NCBI GenBank assembly: GCA_963976865.1
Contig: CAXBLY010000008.1
Coordinates: 51,011-115,010 of the forward strand
DNA from: UBA1858 sp963976865
GTDB lineage: Bacteria; Pseudomonadota; Gammaproteobacteria; UBA4575
Reading direction: 5' to 3'
DNA: 64,000 bases
The position numbers and the translations under genes are program-made. Below the pieces are notes generated by a model. It did no database searches. It had not been told where the DNA came from and worked only from the letters and a program-made list of their open reading frames with translations. Of this stretch, positions 16,712-25,792 are shown one piece after another (the stretch's first letter is position 1; each line of letters begins with the position of its first letter).

Positions 16712-17251
16712 ATGAGTGAAGACAGTAAAGAGGTGATAGCAAGCGGAAAATTTATTGAATTGATATACAAGATTATCGATTCAAAAACCGAGGCAGTTCT
16801 TACGTCAGTAGAATATCCAATTGGCTATATTCATGGTGTCACCGAAGCATTCGCACCTCCAGTTACCGCTCAACTGGAAGGCAGAGCCGTAGGAGATGTG
16901 ATCGAAGTCCCTATCGACTGCAATACACTATACGGTCCACGTGATGAGTCACTGGTTTTCACTGACCATATAGATAACGTCCCAGAGGAATACCATGAAG
17001 TTGGTATGTCCATACTAATGGAAAACGAGCAAGGTCAAACAAAGAGCTTCCTGGTCACCAGGGTCGATGAAAAATCAGTAACTATCGATGGTAACAATCC
17101 TTTATGTGGTCGAGAAGTTATTTTCAAACTCGAAATTCTCACTGTACGCGATGCGACGCAGGAGGAAATTGAAGTGGGCGGTCCTGTGAATGCTGAACCA
17201 GATATTAGCGAGATCGTCGGATCAAACCAGCGAGTAAAACCCATTAATTAA
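16712..17251 (+). CDS. SlyD-like FKBP peptidyl-prolyl isomerase
   Basis: A 179-residue protein with the layout of SlyD: an FKBP half at the ends with a chaperone-like insert between. Recognisable parts are YPIGYIHG and LEGRAVGDVIEVPI in the first half, and VDEKSVTIDGNNPLCGREVIFKLEIL, which corresponds to the SlyD GNHPLAGK segment. The C-terminus lacks the histidine-rich metal tail of E. coli SlyD. It probably assists protein folding in the cytoplasm. The following TPR gene starts 27 bases later, so the two may be co-transcribed. Confidence 0.85.
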   Translation: MSEDSKEVIASGKFIELIYKIIDSKTEAVLTSVEYPIGYIHGVTEAFAPPVTAQLEGRAVGDVIEVPIDCNTLYGPRDESLVFTDHIDNVPEEYHEVGMSILMENEQGQTKSFLVTRVDEKSVTIDGNNPLCGREVIFKLEILTVRDATQEEIEVGGPVNAEPDISEIVGSNQRVKPIN

Positions 17252-17277
17252 CACTAACGCTGAAATGGAGCGTTGAT

Positions 17278-18387
17278 TTGCCTCAGAACTTATATGCCGA
17301 AACGCTACTGACTCCGGGTCTGGGCGTGCCTCTCGCCTGGCAATTCGAGAATAAAGCCAGGCACCTCACAGCATTACTGGATGACGACTCGCCAGTCCGT
17401 GGAGCACTTACTCAGGCAATTGATCGTTATAACAATACATTCTTTGAAATAGCACCCAATAAAGAAACACTGATCGAATGGGCAAATTCACAGGAAACGC
17501 TTGTTGATAGCGCCGACGTCAGGGAACTGAGACTGGGAGGCGCCCATGTCTTTCAACAGGCCATTGAACTATTTCAGGGCCTGCAAATGATGGTCGAAAA
17601 AGCAGATGATCCTGTTAAGTGGTCTGCAGTTCATCATAATATTGGCGATGTCATGGGATTCATCGGTCAACGTAGTGGCAGCTCACATTTTCTTGAGCAG
17701 GCAGCCATGTCCTACGAACAGGCTTTGGAAGTTCGCACCTCTGAAGAGACGCCATTTGAATGGGCCAGTACTCAATACAGTCTTGGTATGGTCATGCAAA
17801 CACTGGGGCAACTTGAGGATGATACGAGTTTTTTAAAACAGGCGGCAGACATATATAAACTCGCATCAACAGGTTTAAAAAGAGATGAACACCCGGATGA
17901 ATGGGCAAAAGCATTGTGCAGTGTAGGCAATGTACTTTGTTTACTGGGGACTCATCGCAAGGGTGCACGCACACTCGAACAGGCGGTGGTTGTGATGCGT
18001 AACGCAATGGCAGAGCGCACCCCGGATAAATCAGCTTATGGCTGGGCTATCACACAAAATAACCTTGCTGCCACACTACAGGCATTGGGTAAGCACGAAG
18101 AAGATATTCAGTCGCTGGAAGAATCCATCCCCATATATGAAGCCACTTTAAAAGCATTACCTAAAGATGACGTACCAATGATGTGGGCCATGGTGAGTGC
18201 TAATCGTGCATCAGCCATGCATGCCCTGGCAGCAGAGTCTGATTATGTCGACATGGCATTGAATGCGGTCTCTGAATTTGACAGGATCGCAGAATTGTTT
18301 GCCAGTGTTAAATTAACCCGTTACCAACAACTGGCTGAAGAACAAAGAGACCAGTCAAAAAAACTGGTTAAATTGCTACAGATATAA
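17278..18387 (+). CDS. Tetratricopeptide-repeat protein
   Basis: A 369-residue protein with at least four TPR-like helical pairs between residues about 85 and 330, spaced about 42 residues, each with a W-A/S-x-x-x-x-x-L/I-G pattern (for example WASTQYSLGMVMQTLG, WAITQNNLAATLQALG). No signal peptide or enzyme motif. The start is TTG at 17278, supported by a GGAG site seven bases upstream; no in-frame ATG lies nearby. TPR proteins bind other proteins; the partner is unknown. It follows the SlyD-like gene closely. Confidence 0.8.
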   Translation: MPQNLYAETLLTPGLGVPLAWQFENKARHLTALLDDDSPVRGALTQAIDRYNNTFFEIAPNKETLIEWANSQETLVDSADVRELRLGGAHVFQQAIELFQGLQMMVEKADDPVKWSAVHHNIGDVMGFIGQRSGSSHFLEQAAMSYEQALEVRTSEETPFEWASTQYSLGMVMQTLGQLEDDTSFLKQAADIYKLASTGLKRDEHPDEWAKALCSVGNVLCLLGTHRKGARTLEQAVVVMRNAMAERTPDKSAYGWAITQNNLAATLQALGKHEEDIQSLEESIPIYEATLKALPKDDVPMMWAMVSANRASAMHALAAESDYVDMALNAVSEFDRIAELFASVKLTRYQQLAEEQRDQSKKLVKLLQI

Positions 18388-18510
18388 GCTGTGTATCTTT
18401 ATTTCGTCTGTACAGGAAAAAGCCATCAAGATGCCATATATCCGCTGATACTTCATAATAGGCATTGATAACACATACCAGTTTAACAATTTACTTCGAA
18501 GTGTGATTCA

Positions 18511-19410
18511 TTGATTAGAGCTTACTCACAACGCTTAATGCCTCCTTTTTCCGGGCAAATGCAAATTGTAGAATCAGATAGAGCGCGTGCTATCACGCTC
18601 GATAGTCAAACGTGGGAAATTCAGTTTCTGCATTCACTAAATCATCCGACAGATTCAGGTGACAACACCCAGAATGTTAAACGCTATTTTCGAGTGGCGA
18701 TGATTCAGGACAGCGACATTCGTGAAAAGACACTGTCTTCACTGCAGGAGCAACACAATAATGAATCTATCGATGAACGAATTGTTGAATTACTGGATTA
18801 CCTGGCTGACGCCTGTTTACCCTTCCCGGCAACAGATATATTTGAATACTGGTTACTTGATGCGAAGGAGCAGTCACCACTCGCTCTGATCTATTCCTGC
18901 ACGGCAGAAAACCAGAAGAAAACATTCCCGGAACGTGCGGAGTGGACAGCATTGCCAGCAGCAGTAATGCCAATAGAGCGGTCTGATGAAGAAAAATCCC
19001 GTGAATATGCACCGATTAACTATCAGGTTGAGCGCATGGTGGCGGAACGTGCAGGATTTTATGCTAAGGCACAATGGTTTAACCGACAACATACAAATAA
19101 TGTCTCTTTTCCCTCATTACTGCTAAGACAGGACTGGCAGGAAAAAGAAAACGCCGAATTATGCCAGCGTTACCTGCAACGCCAGTCGCCACGCCTGTTA
19201 ATGCTCCATGGATTGAGTCAGGCACAACGCACTAGGCTGGAAATCCATGCACGTGAGCAGGCACTTGAAGTTGAGCGTTTTTACAAACTTTATCCGGAAA
19301 TTGCAGATCAAAAACTAATAGACGCCATACGCGTTGAAGCCAGATTACGCGGTGTGACTGAAGGCCAGCCATCGATACATCAGCGTAGAGATGGCATTCA
19401 TTATCTCTGA
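18511..19410 (+). CDS. Hypothetical protein (299 residues)
   Basis: A soluble, glutamate- and arginine-rich protein with one marked landmark, the C-terminal helical region ARLRGVTEGQPSIHQRRDGIHYL. No known domain is evident. The open frame starts with TTG at 18511, and a shorter form could begin at the ATG at 18538. Codon use and length make it a real gene. It lies downstream of the TPR gene, separated by 123 bases. Function unknown. Confidence 0.65.
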   Translation: MIRAYSQRLMPPFSGQMQIVESDRARAITLDSQTWEIQFLHSLNHPTDSGDNTQNVKRYFRVAMIQDSDIREKTLSSLQEQHNNESIDERIVELLDYLADACLPFPATDIFEYWLLDAKEQSPLALIYSCTAENQKKTFPERAEWTALPAAVMPIERSDEEKSREYAPINYQVERMVAERAGFYAKAQWFNRQHTNNVSFPSLLLRQDWQEKENAELCQRYLQRQSPRLLMLHGLSQAQRTRLEIHAREQALEVERFYKLYPEIADQKLIDAIRVEARLRGVTEGQPSIHQRRDGIHYL

Positions 19411-19493
19411 CCTTGCATAAAGGACACATAGGCTAATACAACAATAACGAGAACACTGTATTATTCGCAAATAGAATCGAGAGGATATTCGTC

Positions 19494-19820
19494 ATGCCAC
19501 AATATATTTTCATTTACCTTGGGGGAGACTATCCCAGTGACCCACAAGAAGGTAAGAAACACTTCGAAAAATACCAGAGCTGGTTATCAACGTTGGGTGA
19601 TGCTGTTGTCAGTCCGGCCATTCCCTTCAAGGACACTCACACGGTGCACCCGGATGGAAACACCGAACCGGGAACCACCACTCTCATGTCCGGCATGAGC
19701 ATACTCAGGTTTGAGTCGATGCATGCAGCTCTTAAGGCAGCCAAGTCATGTCCGTTCAGTGAAATTAACGGCACACTCGAAGTCTCCGAAATGATTGACA
19801 TGTCTGACACTAAGCATTAG
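19494..19820 (+). CDS. YCII-related domain protein
   Basis: A 108-residue protein with a good AGAGGA ribosome site. The pattern MPQYIFIYLGG followed by a helix with WLSTLGDAVV, then the GMSILRFESMHAALKAAKSCPF segment, matches YCII/DGPF-type dimeric alpha-beta barrel proteins. These have diverse or unknown enzyme activities. The next gene starts 20 bases after the stop. Confidence 0.8.
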   Translation: MPQYIFIYLGGDYPSDPQEGKKHFEKYQSWLSTLGDAVVSPAIPFKDTHTVHPDGNTEPGTTTLMSGMSILRFESMHAALKAAKSCPFSEINGTLEVSEMIDMSDTKH

Positions 19821-19839
19821 ACATACCGTACTACACATC

Positions 19840-20151
19840 ATGACGCACACATTAATTCAAAAACATTTACTGCATGGTACTCAGTCATTTGAGCTAAAAG
19901 ACGATGTCATCAAGGTGAAAATAAACAGTTTATTTAAAGGCAAAAAAGAACTCGATATAGATGTGGCCATACTCAACCCTGAACCTGTTATCAGCAAGAC
20001 ACACCTGCATTTTCATAGTCGCGTCAAATGCGGGCCGCTGATTTCCCTGTATCTTAACAAACCTAATGCTGAAGAATTCAATGCTTTTGTCGATGCTGTC
20101 AAAGCTAAAGCACAACTGGAATTTGATATTTTTTCTGGACTGAAAAAATAG
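19840..20151 (+). CDS. Hypothetical protein, first of a tandem paralogous pair
   Basis: A 103-residue protein starting at the ATG at 19840 (MTHTLIQKHLL). It shares most of its length with the first 100 residues of the next gene: both have QKHLL, FELKDD or FEIDDD, LNPEPVI with S/T, KTHL and SRV at the same places. The family is unknown to me. The predicted fold is beta strands followed by a final helix. The upstream in-frame start at 19795 overlaps the YCII gene and is less likely. Confidence 0.7.
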   Translation: MTHTLIQKHLLHGTQSFELKDDVIKVKINSLFKGKKELDIDVAILNPEPVISKTHLHFHSRVKCGPLISLYLNKPNAEEFNAFVDAVKAKAQLEFDIFSGLKK

Positions 20152-20197
20152 TACATGAACTTTGCATCCGTTTTAACCGACCAACTCCTGGAATGAT

Positions 20198-20833
20198 ATG
20201 GGCATCAAACTTACTCAAAAACATTTACTCAAGCCTACTCATGTATTTGAGATAGATGATGACCAGATCCATATTCGCATTAAGTCACGCAGCAAGAAGG
20301 AAGAAACGCTTAGCGTTACGCTTGCTGTACTGAATCCCGAACCTGTCATTACCAAAACACACCTGGAGTTCCTTAGTCGCGTCAATGGTGAAGCATTAGT
20401 ATCACTGGCTTTATCCAAACCCAACACGACTGAATTTAATAACTTTGTAACCACGCTTAAACAAAAAGCACTGGAAGAATACAATTCCATTTCAGGAATT
20501 AACGTTGTTGCCAAAAATGAGGCGTTGAATAATAACTTTCCTCTTGAGCCCCCCGAATTTAGTGACACCTCCCCTGCGGATATCTGCAAGACTAAAAAAG
20601 TCGACGTTGCAAGTATCAAGCATTCAATCGATATGCTGCAGACTTATGTTCATAATGAAGATATCAAACCGTTCATCTTCGCATTGGAATCACTGCAACA
20701 GGCTCCACAAGATCACTCAAAGCTTATTGAGGTCGCCACTGCTTTTGATAAACTCGAATCCAGTCAAGGCGCTGTACTAACTTATGCACCCTATATTATT
20801 TTGATGTTATCGGATGACCCTTTTGGCGATTAA
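20198..20833 (+). CDS. Hypothetical protein, second of a tandem paralogous pair
   Basis: A 211-residue protein. Residues 1-100 repeat the sequence pattern of the preceding gene (QKHLL, LNPEPVITKTHLEF, SRV), and residues about 135-210 are an extra helical domain with the start KVDVASIKHSIDMLQTYV and an end rich in hydrophobics. A duplication followed by fusion or loss of the C-terminal domain explains the pair. No function is known. It ends 15 bases from the convergent GNAT gene. Confidence 0.75.
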   Translation: MGIKLTQKHLLKPTHVFEIDDDQIHIRIKSRSKKEETLSVTLAVLNPEPVITKTHLEFLSRVNGEALVSLALSKPNTTEFNNFVTTLKQKALEEYNSISGINVVAKNEALNNNFPLEPPEFSDTSPADICKTKKVDVASIKHSIDMLQTYVHNEDIKPFIFALESLQQAPQDHSKLIEVATAFDKLESSQGAVLTYAPYIILMLSDDPFGD

Positions 20834-20848
20834 TGCAAAAAATAATAC

Positions 20849-21868
20849 TCAGTGCCTTAGCCTCTGATACATTCGACTAAAAATATTTTTTTGTACCGGT
20901 TGTTTAACAAAACGCATACCCAGGCGTTCTTTTCGTACTGTCATCCAGTCCTGTTTGTATCTTTCATTACCCGTCAGATAGTCTATTTCCGAAACCTTGT
21001 CAGTATCGATTACATACCGCATTAAGTACTCAGTCAGAATGGATCCTGGCGAATAACTTTTCCAGCGCGGGTCATATGCCAGCCTGTAAATATTCGCTTT
21101 GCCGTGGACTACAAACCATATTTGTGCTGCCACCGGATTTTTTTCAATGTATAGAATAGCCATTCGCAACCAGCCCAACCTAGAGAATCTTTTGACTATA
21201 TTCGGCGTAAATTCAGGATAAAATTCATTTGCCTTCCAGCTTGACTGATAAATCACCTGATAGTCAGCCAGTGCACGTTCAATGTCCGCATCCATATACA
21301 GCCTTATATCATAGGCATGTTCTCGTTCAAGTTTACGCTTCTTGCGTGTAATCAGATTACGAATATTGCCTGGCCGTTTAGCCATATATTCGTCGAATCC
21401 CTGACTGTCGACTGGATGACTCCAGTTATAAAATCGAAAGTATGTATGACTTTTAAATCCACACAATTCCATACATTGGCAAAGGGATGCCACATTCACG
21501 TCATCAGCATCAATGGGTTCAAGATGAATGGAATTTACATCCATCTGGGATAGGCCTGCTGCCAAACACGCCAGAATGGCAGTATGCGAGTTATTGCGAA
21601 TAATCAATGCTGAAAATAATGTAGTAAAATTATTACTAAGAGCACATAAGCCATCCCGAGGGCTGTTCAGCATGGGCAGCACTGCCAACACCCTTTCATT
21701 GTCTACTACGCATGCCAGTCGTATTACCTGCTGATTAGCAAGCGCATGGGCCGACAGATTCTCAAACCATGTCCGCGATAAAAAGAGTGAGTCTCGCTCA
21801 GCCTGTGCAAACAGTATGCTTGCACTGTCAGGCAATTGATTCCAATGTGTATATATAACGAAATTCAT
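20849..21868 (-). CDS. GNAT/FemAB-type N-acyltransferase
   Basis: A 339-residue cytoplasmic protein. The C-terminal half has the pattern of the BioF2-like/GNAT domain: a helix with DYQVIYQSSWKANEF, then LRMAILYIEKNPVAAQIWFV, RLAYDPRWKSYSPGSILTEYL, and DYLTGNERYKQDWM. Proteins with this layout take part in polysaccharide or cell envelope acylation. The substrate is not known. The gene stands alone, convergent with the paralogue pair. Confidence 0.8.
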   Translation of the reverse strand: MNFVIYTHWNQLPDSASILFAQAERDSLFLSRTWFENLSAHALANQQVIRLACVVDNERVLAVLPMLNSPRDGLCALSNNFTTLFSALIIRNNSHTAILACLAAGLSQMDVNSIHLEPIDADDVNVASLCQCMELCGFKSHTYFRFYNWSHPVDSQGFDEYMAKRPGNIRNLITRKKRKLEREHAYDIRLYMDADIERALADYQVIYQSSWKANEFYPEFTPNIVKRFSRLGWLRMAILYIEKNPVAAQIWFVVHGKANIYRLAYDPRWKSYSPGSILTEYLMRYVIDTDKVSEIDYLTGNERYKQDWMTVRKERLGMRFVKQPVQKNIFSRMYQRLRH

Positions 21869-22106
21869 GAGGAGTTAACCTTGAATTACAGCATTAATGA
21901 TCCCAGCGGAAACACTCAATAATGGGTTAATTAATAGACAATATAGCGTTCCAGCCTGATCTGGACGATGACAGGCAGGCCCTGAATATGTATCCCTATA
22001 GATATATTTTTACTATGTATAAAGAGAAAATTGTCATCCTTGTAGTGCAATTTTGTTACAATCCCCGCTCAGAATAATCTCTATTATTTTAATCTAAAGG
22101 TGATTT

Positions 22107-22268
22107 ATGAGCGATCAAAAAAGTACCAGACCCAAGGTCCCAGAGGGCGAGTCTCGCTTCCTGAAAACAACACAAAAGCAGGCCGATGAAAAAGGTTATG
22201 TTGGCTATGACACCACCTGGGCACCGTTCCAGAAAGAAGTAGCCTACACAATACCAAAAAAACCATAA
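22107..22268 (+). CDS. Small hypothetical protein (53 residues)
   Basis: An open frame from ATG at 22107 with an AAAGGTG ribosome site seven bases upstream, ending TAA at 22266-22268. The product MSDQKSTRPKVPEGESR continues with KQADEKGYVGYDTTW; it is basic, soluble and of balanced composition. A 10-bp hairpin follows the stop directly, which supports a one-gene transcript. Not recognised as a known family. Antisense frames here lack ribosome sites. Confidence 0.65.
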   Translation: MSDQKSTRPKVPEGESRFLKTTQKQADEKGYVGYDTTWAPFQKEVAYTIPKKP

Positions 22269-22275
22269 GCTTATA

Positions 22276-22311
22276 CATAGTCGTGGGTACATTACTGTTC
22301 ACACGACTATG
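22276..22311 (+). terminator. Hairpin after the 53-residue gene
   Basis: CATAGTCGTG (22276-22285) pairs perfectly with CACGACTATG (22302-22311) around a 16-base loop, 8 bases after the stop codon. Only a weak T-run follows. Confidence 0.55.
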
Positions 22312-22422
22312 ACTGCATTTCTACAGACGAGTATTCCATAAAAGCTGTCTCTGTGTATTGGTATTCCTGCAGATAGCTATCAACGACTAAGTATCAGAAT
22401 TTCTCCCATCAGAAAAATAAAT

Positions 22423-23094
22423 CTACTCTCTCTTTAGAATTAAAAATACTGTCGCTAACGTACCAATAACAAATGACACAATAAGGATTAACTTTGTATT
22501 TTGTGGCAGGTAAGTATCCATAAAAAAATTATTACTTACATTTGGCACGCCCCATAAATTCCCGCTACCATCACCAGCTACCAACTGAGCTTTCATTCCT
22601 TTTTCCATGTGTTGTGCCATATCACAGTGCACCAGATATGTTTTATGCTCACTGGGAATAATAAACGTTCCAGTTTTTTGTTGACCACCCGCAGCCTCCA
22701 GATGAAACATACCTGCCGGATAAAGATATTTAGGCAAACCATGCACCATCCATTGATGTCTAACTTCATCTTTATTTATAAACGTCACAGTAATACGGCT
22801 GCAAGGTTCAACTTTGTATTCATGCTGACTTAGTCCAAAAATATTTCCGGGAAAATCGGCTGCGTATGATGTTTGCGCAATTACTTCAAAAGTATATTCC
22901 TGTAATATCTTCTGACAATCATGTGGTAAATTATTTCTATTTTCATTCATCACCATACCAGCCTCATCCAAAAACATGTTGTGATGATGACTGTGATCAG
23001 CACTCTCATTGCGTGCAGCAATAGAAGCATTAACCAACATGAGAGTAAAAATAATATTGCATATTAAAAGCCACCTGAAAAATGATGAGCACAT
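22423..23094 (-). CDS. Membrane-anchored cupredoxin
   Basis: A 223-residue protein with a signal peptide (about 1-26), a histidine-rich stretch SADHSHHHN, a cupredoxin domain and a C-terminal membrane anchor (about 198-218) followed by KRE. Type 1 copper ligands are visible: His in EVRHQWMVHG, then Cys, His and Met in VHCDMAQHMEKGM. It starts 2 bases after the stop of the multicopper oxidase gene. It probably hands electrons between the bc1 complex or the multicopper oxidase and the terminal oxidase on the periplasmic face (inference). Confidence 0.85.
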   Translation of the reverse strand: MCSSFFRWLLICNIIFTLMLVNASIAARNESADHSHHHNMFLDEAGMVMNENRNNLPHDCQKILQEYTFEVIAQTSYAADFPGNIFGLSQHEYKVEPCSRITVTFINKDEVRHQWMVHGLPKYLYPAGMFHLEAAGGQQKTGTFIIPSEHKTYLVHCDMAQHMEKGMKAQLVAGDGSGNLWGVPNVSNNFFMDTYLPQNTKLILIVSFVIGTLATVFLILKRE

Positions 23095-23096
23095 CT

Positions 23097-24776
23097 CTAC
23101 CAGCGCCTTTTAGATACAAATACAGCAATCAACGTGACCAACACTGCAGCGAGGGAGATAGTAAAAACAATCAAACGAGATAATATAGTTTTATCCGTGC
23201 CGGCATCTGAAAATAACCCTGGCGCATAACTTTCCCAAATTGGCTGCTCTTTACGATAATAAGCCTCTGTAAAAAACTTATCCCATCCAACTCCCAAAGT
23301 ATTAGGCCAACCGTTATCCTGTAAATATTTCTCATAGACAATCGCACTGATATGTCCTCCAGGACCAATTCCGTTTGTAGTAACAGCTTTATATTGATGA
23401 TCATGAAAGAGCCATACTCCTTCACCATAGGAATGTATTCCATCGTCATGTGTATTCAGATCCAGATCTACTCTTTGTGCTGGCGCGATAAATACAACAT
23501 CACGAATAAACTGCGCAGATGGATGACTAAGATGCCCATCCCGATGGGTAATCGTAACGTTATGCCCATGCGCATGAAATGCAAGACTTTCTCTTCCTCC
23601 ATTAGCAATTCGCAACTTAATTCTCTGGTCAGGCTTGACTGTGACCAGAGACTCCTGAAATGTGTATGGAAAAGAACGGCCATTTAGAATGAAATAATCC
23701 TGTGTCGCATCAGTAATATCATAGTCACGATGCATTGACTTTGTAATTAAACGCGCGTCGTTAAACTTCTGAATGCGATTATTAAGATCGGCGTCGATAT
23801 CCATATAATGCAGATCGTACTCTTTATCATACTTTTCTTTAATGGCAACTGAAGGAGAACGAACTTGTCCAGCACCAATATTCAACGTTTGCACCCAGTT
23901 ATTGGGTTTATTTTCCTCTATCACAAACATTCCCTGTAATCCCATCATTACATGTATATGTGGTTGCACATGGCAGTGATAAAATTTGGTGCCGCTATTA
24001 CGTGGCTTCATTTCATAAGTACGTGCATTCCCGGGCATGACTGGAATTTCACTCGCAATCGGAACCCCGTCATTCCCCTCACCCGCGTGATCTACAAATG
24101 TATGATCGACCCCGTGAAAATGAATGGTGTGCGGCATGTAATGGCTATTTTCCAGAGTGATTTGAACCTCATCTCCCTGTTCAATACGAATCACAGGAGA
24201 AGGCGCTCTTAATAAATTACGTGATTCAGGTGATTCGAAATTTTTTGTCGCCATGCCAAAATGTTTAGGTGAAAACACCCATAATCCCGGCTTTATTCCA
24301 GGCGCAACCGTAAATTGCGTAGCCGGCTCTTTTGTTTCTGTGGATACACCATTTAATTCAACCACTTCCAGTCGAATACTAATGATGTCAGGATCTCCGT
24401 CTCCATCCAGATCGGTATGCTTTTCGATAGAATCAGGTGTTAATCCACTCTGATGCAACACATGGCTGGATACATTATTGGTTCCACGCACAAAAGCAGC
24501 AATGGCATATGGGTTGTCCGAGATGCAGGTAGCAGATTTCTCTACTGTTACAGATTCAATAATTTGCTGCTCACGCCAGCCAGCAATATCTTCTTCACAC
24601 ATCTCACTAGTAGCCAGTAGCGCTGGCTTTGATGCAGGTGCAGCCTGATAATGACCAGCGCCAAACCATTTTGAAAGTTGCATTCGAAATGATGCTGGAT
24701 ACCACTCAGGCGGGTAACTAATAATAGCCACCGCTAAAAATACCATGAGCAACCATCGTAATTTCAATGCTTCCAC
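23097..24776 (-). CDS. Membrane-anchored multicopper oxidase
   Basis: About 559 residues with an N-terminal hydrophobic segment (about 8-22) and a C-terminal anchor (about 535-555). Copper motifs: HFHGVDH (219-225), HCHVQPHIH with following Met (267-278), HAHGHN and FHDHQYK in the C-terminal half. The type 1 copper cysteine is thus in the first cupredoxin domain, while the last HxH motif lacks a cysteine. Before the oxidase domains sits a calcium-loop-like DLDGDGDPD (122-130). The frame starts with GTG, overlapping the preceding gene by 13 bases; a TTG nine bases in, or the ATG at codon 11, are alternatives. Confidence 0.85.
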   Translation of the reverse strand: MEALKLRWLLMVFLAVAIISYPPEWYPASFRMQLSKWFGAGHYQAAPASKPALLATSEMCEEDIAGWREQQIIESVTVEKSATCISDNPYAIAAFVRGTNNVSSHVLHQSGLTPDSIEKHTDLDGDGDPDIISIRLEVVELNGVSTETKEPATQFTVAPGIKPGLWVFSPKHFGMATKNFESPESRNLLRAPSPVIRIEQGDEVQITLENSHYMPHTIHFHGVDHTFVDHAGEGNDGVPIASEIPVMPGNARTYEMKPRNSGTKFYHCHVQPHIHVMMGLQGMFVIEENKPNNWVQTLNIGAGQVRSPSVAIKEKYDKEYDLHYMDIDADLNNRIQKFNDARLITKSMHRDYDITDATQDYFILNGRSFPYTFQESLVTVKPDQRIKLRIANGGRESLAFHAHGHNVTITHRDGHLSHPSAQFIRDVVFIAPAQRVDLDLNTHDDGIHSYGEGVWLFHDHQYKAVTTNGIGPGGHISAIVYEKYLQDNGWPNTLGVGWDKFFTEAYYRKEQPIWESYAPGLFSDAGTDKTILSRLIVFTISLAAVLVTLIAVFVSKRRW

Positions 24777-25387
24777 CTGTTAGTGTATTTATTCCACCAG
24801 CGTAATAGTGTTCCACTACTATACAAGTAAAACATCTCAACTAATAATACAATGAATACAAATAGCGGAAGATAGCCAATATTGCTCGCACCTACTTTGA
24901 ACGGAAATACAGCACGATAGATTTTGTCATTATCCTGCTGCTGAGTAGTAATGATTCCGATGTAATGACCATTATCAAGAAATTTATACTTTGCAACAAA
25001 TGAACCATCAGACGCAATGGTTGCATCATGATAGTAAACCGTTTGCTCATCCATGTTGGCTGACCTTGTTATATCTTCCCATTTTGCACGCTGCTTGAGA
25101 CCAGTCATATTTCTTATGATTCTAAAATCCACTGGCAAATACTTTAAACTGTCATGCAGATAATCCAGTACAAACAATGTTTCGTTCGCACCAGGCAAGT
25201 CTTCGCAAAACTCCCTGCTGGAGTATTCTACTGGCTGGTAAACAGTGAAGTGAGCCTTAAAAAAACCTATCTGAATGACACACTGGTCATCTTCAAGGAA
25301 CACTCCACCATGAGAATAGGATTTACTGCTTAAGACTAAAAATAAAATAATAATGAAAAAAACTTTTGACGTATTACTTTCTCTCAC
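24764..25387 (-). CDS. Secreted/membrane protein of the oxidase cluster, unknown
   Basis: A 207-residue protein with an N-terminal signal or anchor (about 8-26), a periplasmic domain, and a C-terminal membrane segment (about 172-192) ending in a basic tail. Landmarks are SHGGVFLEDDQCVIQIG and HFTVYQPVEYS near the start and NGHYIGIITTQQ later. It lies between subunit IV and the multicopper oxidase and overlaps the latter by 13 bases, implying coupled expression. The start codon is GTG, with no strong ribosome site. A role in copper delivery or oxidase assembly is possible but unproven. Confidence 0.7.
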   Translation of the reverse strand: MRESNTSKVFFIIILFLVLSSKSYSHGGVFLEDDQCVIQIGFFKAHFTVYQPVEYSSREFCEDLPGANETLFVLDYLHDSLKYLPVDFRIIRNMTGLKQRAKWEDITRSANMDEQTVYYHDATIASDGSFVAKYKFLDNGHYIGIITTQQQDNDKIYRAVFPFKVGASNIGYLPLFVFIVLLVEMFYLYSSGTLLRWWNKYTNRWKH

Positions 25388-25423
25388 TATTAGTAAATGC
25401 CATTTCAGGGATATATTTCAAAA

Positions 25424-25783
25424 TTAATGATGCGCTCCAGGACTTAATGGCTGCACATTTGGATCAGCACCAAAATATTGTATACGCGAGTCAAGCGTGT
25501 ATCTCCCTTCAACACTCATTAATACTATTAAAACGATTAGCACACATGGTGGCACCAGAATAGCTGAAATCAATGCGAGTCGCTCCCAGGCCATGTGCAT
25601 GAATATAGACACGATCAACCCGGCCTTGGCAAACATAAAGAACAGAATTAATGTCCAGCGCAAATACCCTTGAAGCTGAAAATAATCAACAAGATAAGAA
25701 AAAATACTCAGCACAAATAGTAGCGCCCATATCACAAGATATATACGTAAGGGATGTTGTTGTTCTCCTGTATCGCTAACCAT
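25424..25783 (-). CDS. Cytochrome c oxidase subunit IV family protein
   Basis: A 119-residue protein with three membrane segments (about 13-33, 40-62, 69-91). The middle one contains the typical FFMFAKAGLIVSIFMHMAWE, as in small subunit IV proteins of caa3-type oxidases. The C-terminus is short and soluble. A good AAGGAG ribosome site precedes the ATG. It follows the subunit III gene by 9 bases. Confidence 0.85.
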   Translation of the reverse strand: MVSDTGEQQHPLRIYLVIWALLFVLSIFSYLVDYFQLQGYLRWTLILFFMFAKAGLIVSIFMHMAWERLALISAILVPPCVLIVLIVLMSVEGRYTLDSRIQYFGADPNVQPLSPGAHH

Positions 25784-25792
25784 AGTGACTCC

